From NCBI GenBank assembly GCA_030141605.1, contig JAQGDQ010000913.1:1-64000 (forward strand): 64,000 bases of DNA, read 5' to 3'. Under the pieces are notes generated by a model. That model did not search any database. It was not told the origin of the DNA and saw nothing but the letters and a program-made list of their open reading frames with translations. Positions 40,481 to 54,000 of the stretch are shown here, piece after piece. Position 1 is the stretch's first letter. Each line of letters starts with the position of its first letter. This DNA comes from Tubiluchus corallicola (taxonomy: Eukaryota > Priapulida > Priapulimorpha > Priapulimorphida > Tubiluchidae). Position numbers and translations under genes: made by a program.

Positions 40481-41097
40481 ATAAATTAATGATCTTCAAA
40501 ACTGAAACAAGGTAAATATGGTATAAAGCGGATATGTGTTAGCGAGGTATGAAAATAATCTACAGTAAACAAACTAAGTCTTTTTTACACACAGAGCCCC
40601 AGGCAAAATCATGTAGATGTACAGTTATGATTTGGCCAATATTCCAGTAACAGCAGCGTACTTAGGTCTGTAGCTTACATGCATTTAAGCAGTAATTTGA
40701 CTACTTTAATTTTGTCCAAAACCAGTTTGTCAGAAAAGACTACAAAAACTTCCTTCCATTGCAAGTTAAATCAAAGGCTTTTAAACAGCTGGCTTAAAAA
40801 TAAATTTACCCAAATACTGTATGAAACCAAATCACAGAGAATAAGCTAATACTGTAGTCCAAAATTAGAGGCAAAGACAGGTTATGGCTTTTACAATTTT
40901 TATAAATAACGCCACTATAGATGCATTAGTCATTACAACCACAACTAACAAATTACAATACAATATAAGAATACAACGACAATATATACATAGCTGCTCA
41001 TGTAGTTTTTGCACGACAGGGTTACATGCAAGAGTCCACTGACAGAAAACAGGACTAGTTGATCCAGAAGCTTCTAACTGCTTGCGTACGCGTTGAA

Positions 41098-41724
41098 TGT
41101 ATCATCCATTTCATCAAGAATGACCAAGAATGTTCAAACACTCCAATCCAAACATCAAGCGCAGACATACACTTGTGTGCATTAGATGTTTATTCTGTTA
41201 AAAATATATAAATGTAAATAAATAAATTGTTGCATATTTTGTGAAAATAATGACTTTAAATTAGTACATTTGCAAAGACTTTAATATAAAATTCCAGCCT
41301 AAATTTAGTTAATACAATTATTAATGTTGTGATTGCTTAAGTAAATTAACTGCCTAATTCCCGTTCACACAGCGGAATAATAAAAAAATGTTTATATGTA
41401 AATTGATAAACTGCCTCAATATGAGTACCTCACAAATAAATTACATCAAGTAACATTACACAGTAATAACCTGCCTTTACAATGCTAGTCAAAACTGAAA
41501 AATTATTTAATTAAATAAAAGTAACTCACATCCTTGCCCAAACATTAGAGCACCATTAGAGAACTGTAACAGCAAATCGATATTAAACACCAATTTCAAC
41601 AGCAGACTGCAGGAAACAATTTAATTAACTCATCAAGACACAAGTTTTGGAAATTACATGTGACCAGCCCCAATATATCAAGTTGGGGTAACTGCCTCAG
41701 AGGGCAGCACTGTGCGGCACAACA
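41098..41724 (-). repeat. 5' LTR of the BEL/Pao element
   Basis: About 627 bp, beginning TGTTGTGCCGCACAGTGCTG in element orientation. It shares long blocks with the left LTR, for example aaatatataaatgtaaataa and acatccttgcccaaacatta. A primer-binding site was not identified next to it. Confidence 0.8.
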
Positions 41725-41844
41725 TCCATACACACATTAAGAACCTAATGGCTGTGATTAATTAAAGGAGACACTGAGACAAGTAGAGTCAATTTAAAAC
41801 CAGATTCAATGTTTTCAACCACTACACATAATAATAAAATTGCC

Positions 41845-42002
<158 letters not shown>

Positions 42003-42780
42003 ATAAGCATTTTCATGCATATTAATTTAAGTACAATATTGTAACAAAAACATATAAAAAGTTACAGCAATATATACGCATAAATAATTTCTTATTTCTA
42101 CTCTCTTGACCGCTGATATACAATAGCATAAAATTACTAGTAAACTATACGAGATTAAATACTATACATGATGATATGTTAGTAAGCAAAAAAACAGTTT
42201 CCAGACCTTCATTTTTAGAAAATTTTATACTCAGTTTAAAATAATACAACTCAATTAGTACAGTCACTCACAGTATAGTTAAGGGAAACATTTTTATTGA
42301 AAACTTTAAAAATATAAAATGCTAGAAACATGTCACAAACGTTGTAAAGAGCATCTTTAATGTCGCCAACAAACTGAAATACTTACAATGCAAACTGAGG
42401 ACAGCTAAAGATACTTACAAACATTAAGTTATCATAATACAAAGATTTATAAGCGAAAAGATATTTATTAATATTTAACTGAACATAACAAAGCTGGTCT
42501 GAAGTCGAGTTCATACCAGTAGTACACAACAACATAATTTGTCAGAGCCACCTATGTGATATTACCACGTTTGAATACACACACATGCTTGCAAACGCAT
42601 AGGCCCTGGTGAACACACTATCAGAAACAATTCGTATTTATACACATACGTTCATACACTCTCACAGGTTCCAAACACCAATCAATTGTAACAGGTAGAG
42701 GTAACAGGTAGAGGAAATGGTTAAAACTGATGAAACAGAAAATAATAACAAAACTGGAATAAATGATTTAGATCACTTAC

Positions 42781-42929
42781 CTTCTCACAAAGTCAGATGA
42801 CAAAACTAGAATGAATAATTTCTTGGGAGCACTTTCTACAGAGAATGCAGTAATAACACAGTTAGATCACTTACCTTCTCACAAAGTCAGATGACAAAAC
42901 TAGAATGAATAATTTCTTGGGAGCACTTT
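42781..42929 (-). repeat. Tandemly duplicated putative 55-bp exon with both splice sites
   Basis: Two copies (42835-42781 and 42929-42875, period 94) are identical in the 55-bp core. On the minus strand each is preceded by tgcattctctgtag and followed by gtaagtg. The frame that continues from a phase-1 EGF exon is open (SAPKKLFILVLSSDFVR). 55 bp is not a multiple of three, so both copies cannot be included together without changing frame. It may be the next exon of the EGF/lectin gene, which ends its recognisable part at 43279. The coding role is inferred only. Confidence 0.4.
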
Positions 42930-43278
42930 CTACAGAGAATGCAGTAATAACACAGCTAGATGTTAGTCTAGTCAATAGACTAGACTATTGCCAACAATGC
43001 CAAGTTAATAGAAGTAAAGCCTAGACAATTTTCAAATATTTTAACAACCTTCTTGAAGTTAAGTGCGGACATTCGTTAATGGTCAAATATATGTAGTTAT
43101 AAAATGTCGCATTTAACTAAAAATAATAGAAAAAAAATTAGTTTAAATTATTATCAAATTCATCTTCATCTATAATGTAAAAGTTTATTAATTTACTTTC
43201 TTATTTAAAGGCAGAGTTTAAAATATTGTAAATACATTGTAAGATTCGCGTAGGACCAGTATGTAATTTAAGCATTAC

Positions 43279-43428
43279 CTGAGCAAATAGTTCGTGTAGT
43301 ATTTGATACAGTCACATGAGCTGCTTCTCCAATGCACTGACAAGTAAAACTTCCATCAGTATTTGTGCATCTGGCAATCATTAGATCACAGTCATGAGTC
43401 GGGTTACTAGCATCACATTCATTCACAT
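43279..43428 (-). CDS. EGF exon 26 (last recognised)
   Basis: Divergent but intact: VNECDASNPTHDCDLMIARC, CQCIGEAAHVTVSNTTRT, six Cys. The donor is gtaatg. It lies about 1.7 kb from exon 25, beyond the recently duplicated array. Confidence 0.85.
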
Positions 43429-45044
43429 CTGCAAAATGTAATTTTTTAAGTTTTGAAAATTGCAAACGGAAGTTCAGCTATTTTAAAATCTGTTTTTATA
43501 CATAACTTACTATTTAAATACTGTAACTGTTTAGCTGTATCTTTAGCTATTAGTTCCTCTTTTGTTCCACTCACATCTACAGTCACACCAATACACTGAC
43601 AAGTGAAATTTCCATCAATATATATATTGTACAGTTAGCAAAAATGGAATGACAGTTGTGTGCAGAATTTGCACTATTTGAGAAAAATTTGAGAATTACG
43701 TAATAATTATTCAGTTTTGAATGTAAGGATGTGTGTGGTGCACTATTTTCCTAGTGTCAATCAAAATGTTTGTCCCAAAAGGGTCTTACAACTTCAATAT
43801 TCCCTAATTTCAAATTTTTTGCCTAAAATTTCTTATTTGAGTAATTCTAAGTAAATTCCTACTTATTTCTGTAATGCAAAAAACAACAAAATATAATTGT
43901 GAAACTGTCATTTTAAAATCAAAACTTAATTTTAATATATATATTATAATGGATGGTGTACACATTAAAATATATTTTAAAATATTACCCAAAAACTTAG
44001 AGATCGCTTTGGTCTACGTTTGAGTTTTCAAGACGAAAAAAATTTTACGCACATCTTTTTTCGTTTGTGAGTGATAATACCTTGTATCTTTGGGCTAGGT
44101 CCTTTAAGATGATAGACTAAATAAAAACGCTACAGTTTGCAAACATTTACTAAATTTTCCTTAACCGAACCGATCTGCATATTTGATCGGAATTTAGCTG
44201 ACCTATCCGGTTATAATTCAAATCCGGAAGTCAATTTGAGGAAATATTCGATGATATCCGGTATTCGCTATCAGGTAGTAGTGTACCCAGAACAACGATA
44301 GTAATAATGTACATACATTGTTATTTATTATGTACATGCAAAATAATTGTAGATATCGTAATGTCGCAAAATTATTTTCTGCTCAAAACAACGACATCTG
44401 AAAGGTGAACAAACTTATCGATTTTAAGAAGCCAAAGCCCTGCAAAAAAATTTGTATATAAATACACATCGATCATGAATAATGCGCGAACATCCTACAT
44501 AGTGTTCGTTTATTTACCTAACGCAAAGCCGGCTGCAGCTTTTACTAAATTAAAGTGCCAAAGTTATAGGCAAAGTACAATGGAATGACATCAGAACAAT
44601 GCAAAACGTCAGCAGTTTTCTAATCGAGATCGCCAAAAATGAAATCTCCAATCAACTCGCCGCAGCTCCTCTTGGAGGAGGTGTTCTGAGTTGTGACTCA
44701 CATCATTGCCTAGTTCCATTCATTATCTTCTCAAAGAGCTTCCCAACATTTTTTCTACAGGCTGTTTGGTAAAAATTTCGAAGAAATGCAGAGTCAGGTA
44801 CGCCTGTTGCAGAAAACCGCGACCCTTCCATGAATTCTAAACATCCCTACTACACCCACCGTTGTACTGACTGCCCGACCATTATAAGCACCACACGCGC
44901 CCCGTTCCCGTCTATAGAAATGAAAGGTATAAGCTTTGCAAAAATGCAAAAGTCTTTCAAAAATAGTGTCGTCGTCAGAGCTGTAGAATCGAATCTTATA
45001 TATATATATAAGTCGCTCTGATGGCAACACCATTTTTGACGACA

Positions 45045-45099
<55 letters not shown>

Positions 45100-48000
45100 A
45101 TATCACATATCAGTTGTGATGCATCTTAAACGGTTAAGTTGAAGCTCTTATTTTTTACCTGAGCAAAGTGTTCCTGAAGCATTTGGTCCACTCACATCAA
45201 TGGTTCCTTCAATACATTGACATGTAAAACCTCCATCAGTATTTGTGCAGTTGGCAAGGATTGGATCACAGTTATGAATTGGATTATTTGCATCACATTC
45301 ATTAGCATCTGCAAGGAAATATTTTCAGTGTATATGATCAATTATAAGATACTAATTAGCTATGCTAAAGCTAACTGTGTAGGTTTAGTTTTTACCTGAG
45401 CAAATAGTTCCTGTACCATTTGGTCCACTCACATCAATTGTTCCATCAATACACTGACATGTAAAACTTCCATCAGTATTTGAGCAGTTAGCAAGGACTG
45501 GATCACAGTCATGGGTAGGACTGGCGGCATCACATTCATTTATATCTGAATTAAACAAAACCGCAATGTTCAACAGTCATGTCTACAATTAGCAGCATAA
45601 CATTAATGCATGTCTGAGTTAAACAAAATGATAATGTTTAATATTGATTATAATTACTGCATATTTTATTTTTACACATAAAAATACCCCAATTTCACTT
45701 ACTTATGAAGTTTGATCATTTCAATAACATTTCTTTACAGTGTGCAATTATCAAGATTTACTATTATCACTTTTGTCTCTTTATATAACATTTTAGGTAA
45801 TTTTAACCTTTACCCACGTTTTTTGGTTGATTATCATTGTATTCGTAAGCCCATAGACGATAAAGGAAGGGCTTAGTTTACTTAGGCATAATTTTTTTGC
45901 GCATATTAATACTTGTTTATAGGATACATTACGAGGTCCAGTTTATTCATGTATTAAGTGTACATTTGAGCATTGTATTGTGAAAGAAAGCAGCAGTGTT
46001 CATTATTTACCTGAACAACTGGTTCCTTGGCCATTTGCTCCACTCACATCAATGGTTCCTTCAATACATTGACATGTGAAACTTCCAACAGTATTTGTGC
46101 AGTTGGCAAGGCTTAGATCACAGTTATGAATTGGATTATTTGCATCACATTCATTAGAATCTGCAAGGAAATACTTTCAGTGTATATGAACAATTATAAG
46201 ATACTAATTAGCTATGTTAAAGCTAACTGTGTAGGTTTAGTTTTTACCTGAGCAAATAATTCCTGTGCCATTTGGTCCACTCAAATCACTTGTTCCGTCA
46301 ATACACAGGCATGTAAAACTTCCATCAGTATTTGAGCAGTTAGCAAGGACAGGATCACAGTCGTGGGTAGGACTGGCGGCATCACATTCATTTATATCTG
46401 AATTAAACAAAAAAACAATGTTCAACAGTCACGTGTACAATTAGCAGCATAACATTAACGTTAAACAAAATGGTAATGTTTAATATTGATTATAGTTACT
46501 GCATATTTTCTTTTTACACATAGAATTACCCTAAATTCACATACTTATGAAGTTTGGTCTGGTAATCAATGTCTCTGTACAGTATGCATCTAGCAAGATT
46601 TATCATAAGCACTTTTGTGTCTTTGCATAACGTTTCAGTAATTCTAACCTTTACAGTGTTTTTGATTCATTATCATTGTATTCACATGCTCACAGACGAC
46701 AAGAGAAGCGGTTACTTCACTTAGGCATATTTTCTGTGCTCATGTTAATACTTGTTTATAGAATACATTACATGGTTCTGTTTATTCATGTACTGAAAAC
46801 ACGTTTGACATTTGTATTTTGAATGAACGCAGCAGTCTGATCCAGTTATCAACCAAAACATGAATTGATTTTTTACTGCTTCATCTTTTGACAGGTAGTA
46901 TTGAATCATAGTATGTAACCATGAGTATGCATTTATCAAGGTTTTCTATGTTCACATTTGTGTCTTTGCATCAAATTTCAGGTAATTCGTTAATGTTTTT
47001 TGTTAACCATCAGCTCTGTCCTGACAGTAAACATGTAAAAGATCAGATTTATTCATATATTTTATATATCTTTGACATTTTTGTTAAGAATGGTAATAAA
47101 ATTGCTTATTTTTACCTGAGCAAATAGTTCCTGTAGCATTTGATCCACTCACGTCAATTGTTCCATCAATACACTGACATGTAAAACTTCCATCAGTATT
47201 TGAGCAGTTAGCAAGGAGAGGATCACAGTCGTGGGTAGGACTGGCGGCATCGCATTCATTTATATCTGAATTAAACAAAACCGCAATGTTCAACAGTCAT
47301 GTCTACAATTAGCAGCATAACATTAACGTATGTCTGAGTTAAACAAAATGACAATGTTTAATATTGATTATAATTACTGCATATTTTCTTTTTACACATA
47401 GAAATACCCTAAATTCACATACTTCTGAAGTTTGGTCTGGTAATCAATGTCTCTGTACAGTATGCATTTAGCAAGATTTATCATAAGCACTTTTGTGTCT
47501 TTGCATAACGTTTCAGTAATTCTAACCTTTACAGTGTTTTTGATTCATTATCATTGTATTCACATGCTCACAGACGAGAAGAGAAGCGGTTACTTCACTT
47601 AGGCATATTTTCTGTGCACATGTTAATACTTGTTTATAGAATACATTACATGGTTCTGTTTATTCATGTACTGAAAACACGTTTGACATTTGTATTTTGA
47701 ATGAACGCAGCAGTCTGATCCAGTTATCAACCAAAGCATGAATTGATTTTTTACTGCTTCATCTTTTGACAGGTAGTATTGAATCATAGTATATAATCAT
47801 GAGTATGCATTTATAAAGGTTTTCTATGATCACATTTGTGTCTTTGCATGAAATTTCAGGTAATTCGTTAATGTTTTAAGTTAACCATCAGCTCTGTCCT
47901 GACAGTAAACATGTAAAAGATCAGATTTATTCATGTATTTTATATATCTTTGACATTTTTGTTAGGAATGGTAATAAAATTGCTTATTTTTACCTGAGCA

Positions 48001-51000
48001 AATAGTTCCAGTCGCATTTGATCCACTCACGTCTATTGTTCCATCAATACACTGACATGTAAAACTTCCATCAGTATTTGAGCAGTTAGCAAGGACAGGA
48101 TCACAGTCGTGGGTAGGACTGGCGGCATCACATTCATTTATATCTGAATTGAACAAAACCGCAATGTTCAACAGTCATGTCTACAATTAGCAGCATAACA
48201 TTAACGTATGTCTGAGTTAAACAAAATGATAATGTTTAATATTGATTATAATTACTGCATATTTTCCTTTTACACATAGAAATACCCCAATTTCACTTAC
48301 TTATGAAGTTTGATCCTTTCAATAATATTTCTTTACAGTGTGCAATTATCAAGATTTACTATTATCACTTTTGTCTCTTTACATAACATTTTAGGTAATT
48401 TTAACCTTTACTCACGTTTTTTTATTATCATTGTATTCGTAAGCCCATAGACGATAAAGGAAGCGGTTAGTTCACTTGGGCATAATTTTTGTGCGCATGT
48501 TAATACTTGTTTATGGAATACATTACGAGGTCCAGTTTATTCATGTATTAACTGTACATTTGACCATTGTATTGTGAAAGAAAGCAGCAGTGTTCATTAT
48601 TTACCTGAACAACTGGTTCCTTGGCCATTTGCTCCACTCACATCAATGGTTCCTTCAATACATTGACATGTGAAACTTCCATCAGCATTTGTGCAGTTGG
48701 CAAGGCTTAGATCACAGTTATGAATTGGATTATTTGTATCACATTCATTAGCATCTGCAAGGAAATATTTTCAGTGTATATGATCAATTATAAGATACTA
48801 ATTAGCTATGTTAAAGCTAACTGTTTAGGTTTAGTTCTTACCTGAGCAAATAGTTCCTGTACCATTTGGTCCACTCACAGCTAATCTTCCTTCAGGACAC
48901 TGACAAGTGAAACTTCCGTCAGTATTAGTGCAGTCAGCAAAGATTGGATCACAGTCATGAATGGGATTATTTGCATCACATTCATCAACATCTGTAAAAA
49001 ACAGTATTCATTTATCTCGAATTACAAGTCTTTAATTTTCAACAGAAGCTTAAACTTTTAAAATTAGCTGCATTTTTACCTGAGCAAATAGTCCCTGTAG
49101 CATTTGGTCCACTCATGTCAATTGTTCCATCAATACACTGACAAGAAAAACTTCCATCAGTGTTTGTGCAATTTGCAAGCTGAGGGTCACAGTCATGTGT
49201 TGGATTAGCAGCATCGCATTCATTTATATCTAAATTGAACAAAATAAATCTCAACATTCATTACAACTGCAGCATCCATTGCTTTCGTAACAAAATAGCT
49301 ACAGTTATCACATGTTTACAAAATTTGTTGCTCGTATGTCAATCAAAATTTGGCAGAGTTTATTAAAAATGCTGAAAGCTCTATAAACTTGTAAAATTAT
49401 TATTATTATGTTATCAACCAAAATTTCGACGAGGTTATTTAAAGGGAAATTTTTGCAGGGCTATAGCTAGTGGTATAAATGGTATAAAATGTGAATGAGC
49501 TACAACTAGATGCTGTAAAATACATTATTTTGTGACTGAACACCTTTTAAAAAGCTTGTTAAGTTTACCTTTGATCATCTGTAATCTTATAATTAACCTG
49601 CAGAGTGACGGAGCTCTTAAATGCTTTAATGTTTGACCTAGAACATAAATAACTGAAATATGGGCCTAGTTTTTCTCTACACATGTCCACATATTTCAAT
49701 AATAAACTTCTTTAGAACTTCTCTTATACATACGTTGCATCATCCAACTATGTAGGTACCAGAATTGTATACAGGTTTTAATTGATACTGCCAAATTAAA
49801 GCATTTATTTTTTACCTGAACAACTGGTTCCTTGGTCATTTGCTCCACTCACATCAATGGTTCCTTCAATACATTGACATGTGAAACTTCCATCAGTATT
49901 TGTGCAGTTGGCAAGGCTTAGATCACAGTTATGAATTGGATTACATGCATCAAATTCATTAGCATCTGCAAGGAAATATTTTCAGTGTATATGATCAATT
50001 ATAAGACACTAGTTAGCTATGCTAAAGCTAACTGTGTAGGTTTAGTTTTTACCTGAGCAAATAGTTCCTGTACCATTTGGTCCACTCGCATCAATTGTTC
50101 CATCAATACACTGACATGTAAAACTTCCATCAGTATTTGAGCAGTTAGCAAGGACAGGATCACAGTCGTGGGTAGGACTGGCGGCATCACATTCATTTAT
50201 ATCTGAATTAAACAAAACCGCAATGTTCAACAGTCATGTGTACAATTAGCAGCATAACATTAACGCATGTCTGAGTTAAACAAAATGATAATGTTTAATA
50301 TTGATTATAATTACTGCATATTTTCTTTTTACACATAAAAATACCCCAATTTCACTTACTTATGAAGTTTGATCCTTTCAATAGCATTTCTTTACAGTGT
50401 GCAATTATCAAGATTTACTATTATCACTTTTGTCTCTTTACATAACATTTTAGGTAATTTTAACCTTTACCCACGTTTTTTGGTTGATTATCATTGTATT
50501 CGTAAGCCCATAGACGACAAAGGAAGCGCTTAGTTCACTTAGGCATAATTTTTGTGCGCATATTAATACTTGTTTATAGAATACATTACGAGGTCCAGTT
50601 TATTCATGTATTGAGTATACATTTGACCATTGTATTGTGAAAGAAAGCAGCACTGTTCATTATTTACCTGAACAACTGGTTCCTTGACCATTTGCTCCAC
50701 TTACATCAATGGTTCCTTCAATACATTGACATGTGAAACTTCCATCAGTATTTGTGCAGTTGGCAAGGCTTAGATCACAGTTATGAATTGGATTATTTGC
50801 ATCACATTCATTAGCATCTGCAAGGAAATATTTTCAGTGTATATGATCAATTATAAGATACTAATTAGCTATGTTAAAGCTAACTGTGTAGGTTTAGTTT
50901 TTACCTGAGCAAATAGTTCCTGTACCATTTGGTCCACTCACAGCTAATCTTCCTTCAGGACACTGACAAGTGAAACTTCCGTCAGTATTAGTGCAGTCAG

Positions 51001-54000
51001 CAAAGATTGGATCACAGTCATGAATGGGATTATTTGCATCACATTCATCAACATCTGTAAAAAACAGTATTCAGTCACCTCGAATTATAAGTCTTTAATT
51101 TTCAACAGAAGCTTAAACTTTTAAAATTAGCTGCATTTTTACCTGAGCAAATAGTCCCTGTGCCATTTGGTCCACTCAAATCACTTGTTCCGTCAATACA
51201 CAGGCATGTAAAACTTCCATCAGTATTTGAGCAGTTAGCAAGGACAGGATCACAGTCGTGGGTAGGACTGACGGCATCACATTCATTTATATCTGAATTA
51301 AACAAAACCACAATGTTCAACAGTCACGTGTACAATTAGCAGCATAACATTAACGTTAAACAAAATGGTAATGTCTAATATTGATTATAGTTACTGCATA
51401 TTTTCTTTTTACACATAGAAATACCCTAAATTCACATACTTATGAAGTTTGGTCTGGTAATCAATGTCACTGTACAGTATGCATTTAGCAAGATTTATCA
51501 TAAGCACTTTTGTGTCTTTGCATAACGTTTCAGTAATTCTAACCTTTACAGTGTTTTTGATTCATTATCATTGTATTCACATGCTCACAGACGACAAGAG
51601 AAGCGGTTACTTCACTTAGGCATATTTTCTGTGCACATGTTAATACTTGTTTATAGAATACATTACATGGTTCTGTTTATTCATGTACTGAAAACACGTT
51701 TGACATTTGTATTTTGAATGAACGCAGCAGTCTGATCCAGTTATCAACCAAAGCATGAATTGATTTTTTACTGCTTCATCTTTTGACAGGTAGTATTGAA
51801 TTATAGTATGTAACCATGAGTATGCATTTATAAAGGTTTTCTATGATCACATTTGTGTCTTTGCATGAAATTTCAGGTAATTCGTTAATGTTTTAAGTTA
51901 ACCATCAGCTCTGTCCTGACAGTAAACATGTAAAAGATCAGATTTATTTATGTATTTTATATATCTTTGACATTTTTGTTAGGAATGGTAATAAAATTGC
52001 TTATTTTTACCTGAGCAAATAGTTCCAGTCGCATTTGATCCACTCACGTCTATTGTTCCATCAATACACTGACATGTAAAACTTCCATCAGTATTTGAGC
52101 AGTTAGCAAGGACAGGATCACAGTCGTGGGTAGGACTGGCGGCATCACATTCATTTATATCTGAATTGAACAAAACCGCAATGTTCAACAGTCATGTGTA
52201 CAATTAGCAGCATAACATTAACGTATGTCTGAGTTAAACAAAATGATAATGTTTAATATTGATTATAATTAATGCATATTTTCTTTTTACACATAAAAAT
52301 ACCCCAATTTCACTCACTTATGAAGTTTGATCCTTTCAATAGCATTTCTTTACAGTGTGCAATTATCAAGATTTACTATTATCACTTTTGTCTCTTTACA
52401 TAACATTTTAGGTAATTTTAACCTTTACCCACGTTTTTTGGAAGATTATCATTGTATTCGTAAGCCCATAGACGATAAAGGAAGCGCCTAGTTCACCTAG
52501 GCATAATTTTTGTGCGCATATTAATACTTGTTTATAGAATACATTACGAGGTCCAGTTTATTCATGTATTGAGTATACATTTGACCATTGTATTGTGAAA
52601 GAAAGCAGCACTGTTCATTATTTACCTGAACAACTGGTTCCTTGGCCATTTGCTCCACTCACATCAATGGTTCCTTCAATACATTGACATGTGAAACTTC
52701 CATCAGCATTTGTGCAGTTGGCAAGGCTTAGATCACAGTTATGAATTGGATTATTTGCATCACATTCATTAGCATCTGCAAGGAAATATTTTCAGTGTAT
52801 ATGATCAATTATAAGATACTAATTAGCTATGTTAGAGCTAAATGTGTAGGTTTAGTTTTTACCTGAGCAAATAATTCCTGTACCATTTGGTCCACTCACA
52901 TCAATTGTTCCATCAATACACTGACATGTAAAACTTCCATCAGCATTTGAGCAGTTAGCAAGGACAGGATCACAGTCGTGGGTAGGACTGGCGGCATCAC
53001 ATTCATTTATATCTGAATTAAACAGAACCGCAATGTTCAACAGTCATGTGTACAAGTAGCAGCATAACATTAACGTAAAACAAAATGGTAATGTTTCATA
53101 TTGATTATAGTTACTGCATATTTTCTTTTTACACATAGAATTACCCTAAATTCACATACTTATGAAGTTTGGTCTGGTAATCAATGCCTCTGTACAGTAT
53201 GCATTTAGCAAGATTTATAATAAGCACTTTTGTTTCTTTGCATAACGTTTCAGTAATTCTAACCTTTACTGTGTTTTTTGATTAATTATCATTGTATTCA
53301 CATGCTCACAGACGACAAGAGAAGCGGTTACTTCACTTAGGCATATTTTCTGTGCACATGTTTATACTTGTTTATAGAATACATTACATGGTTCTGTTTA
53401 TTCATGTACTGAAAACACGTTTGACATTTGTATTTTGAATGAACACAGCAGTCTGATCCAGTTATCAACCAAAGCATGAATTGATTTTTTACTGCTTCAT
53501 CTTTTGACAGGTAGTATTGAATCATAGTGTATAATCATGAGTATGCATTTATCAAGGTTTTCTATGATCACATTTGTGTCTTTGCATGAAATTTCAGGTA
53601 ATTCGTTAATGTTTTTTGTTATCCATCAGCTCTGACCTGACAGTAAACGTGTAAAAGATCAGATTTATTCATGTATTTTATACATCTTTGACATTTTTGT
53701 TAAGAATGGTAATAAAATTGCTTATTTTACCTGAGCAAATAGTTCCTGTAGCATTTGATCCACTGACGTCAATTGTTCCATCAATACACAGACATGTAAA
53801 ACTTCCATCAGTATTTGAGCAGTTAGCAAGGACAGGATCACAGTCGTGGGTAGGACTGGCGGCATCACATTCATTTATATCTGAATTAAACAAAACCGCA
53901 ATGTTGAACAGTCATGTGTACAATTAGCAGCATAACATTAACGTTAAACGAAATGGTAATGTTTAATATTGATTATAGTTGATTATCAAGATTTACTATT

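Larger units (their letters stand above)
38243..41724 (-). mobile_element. BEL/Pao LTR retrotransposon, internally deleted
   Basis: Two direct LTRs (38243-38964 and 41098-41724) flank a ~2.1-kb interior. The interior carries only the integrase end of pol on the minus strand. A G-rich polypurine tract (complement of the C run at 38971-38980) immediately precedes the left, 3', LTR. This confirms minus-strand orientation. Gag, protease and reverse transcriptase are missing, so the element cannot be autonomous. The LTRs have diverged through two sizeable deletions in the right copy. No clear target-site duplication was found. Confidence 0.85.

Noticed and set aside
44794-45048. 84-codon minus-strand open frame within dispersed repeat family C.
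   Set aside because: The frame is not conserved in the other copy at 20280-20935, so there is no sign of coding selection.
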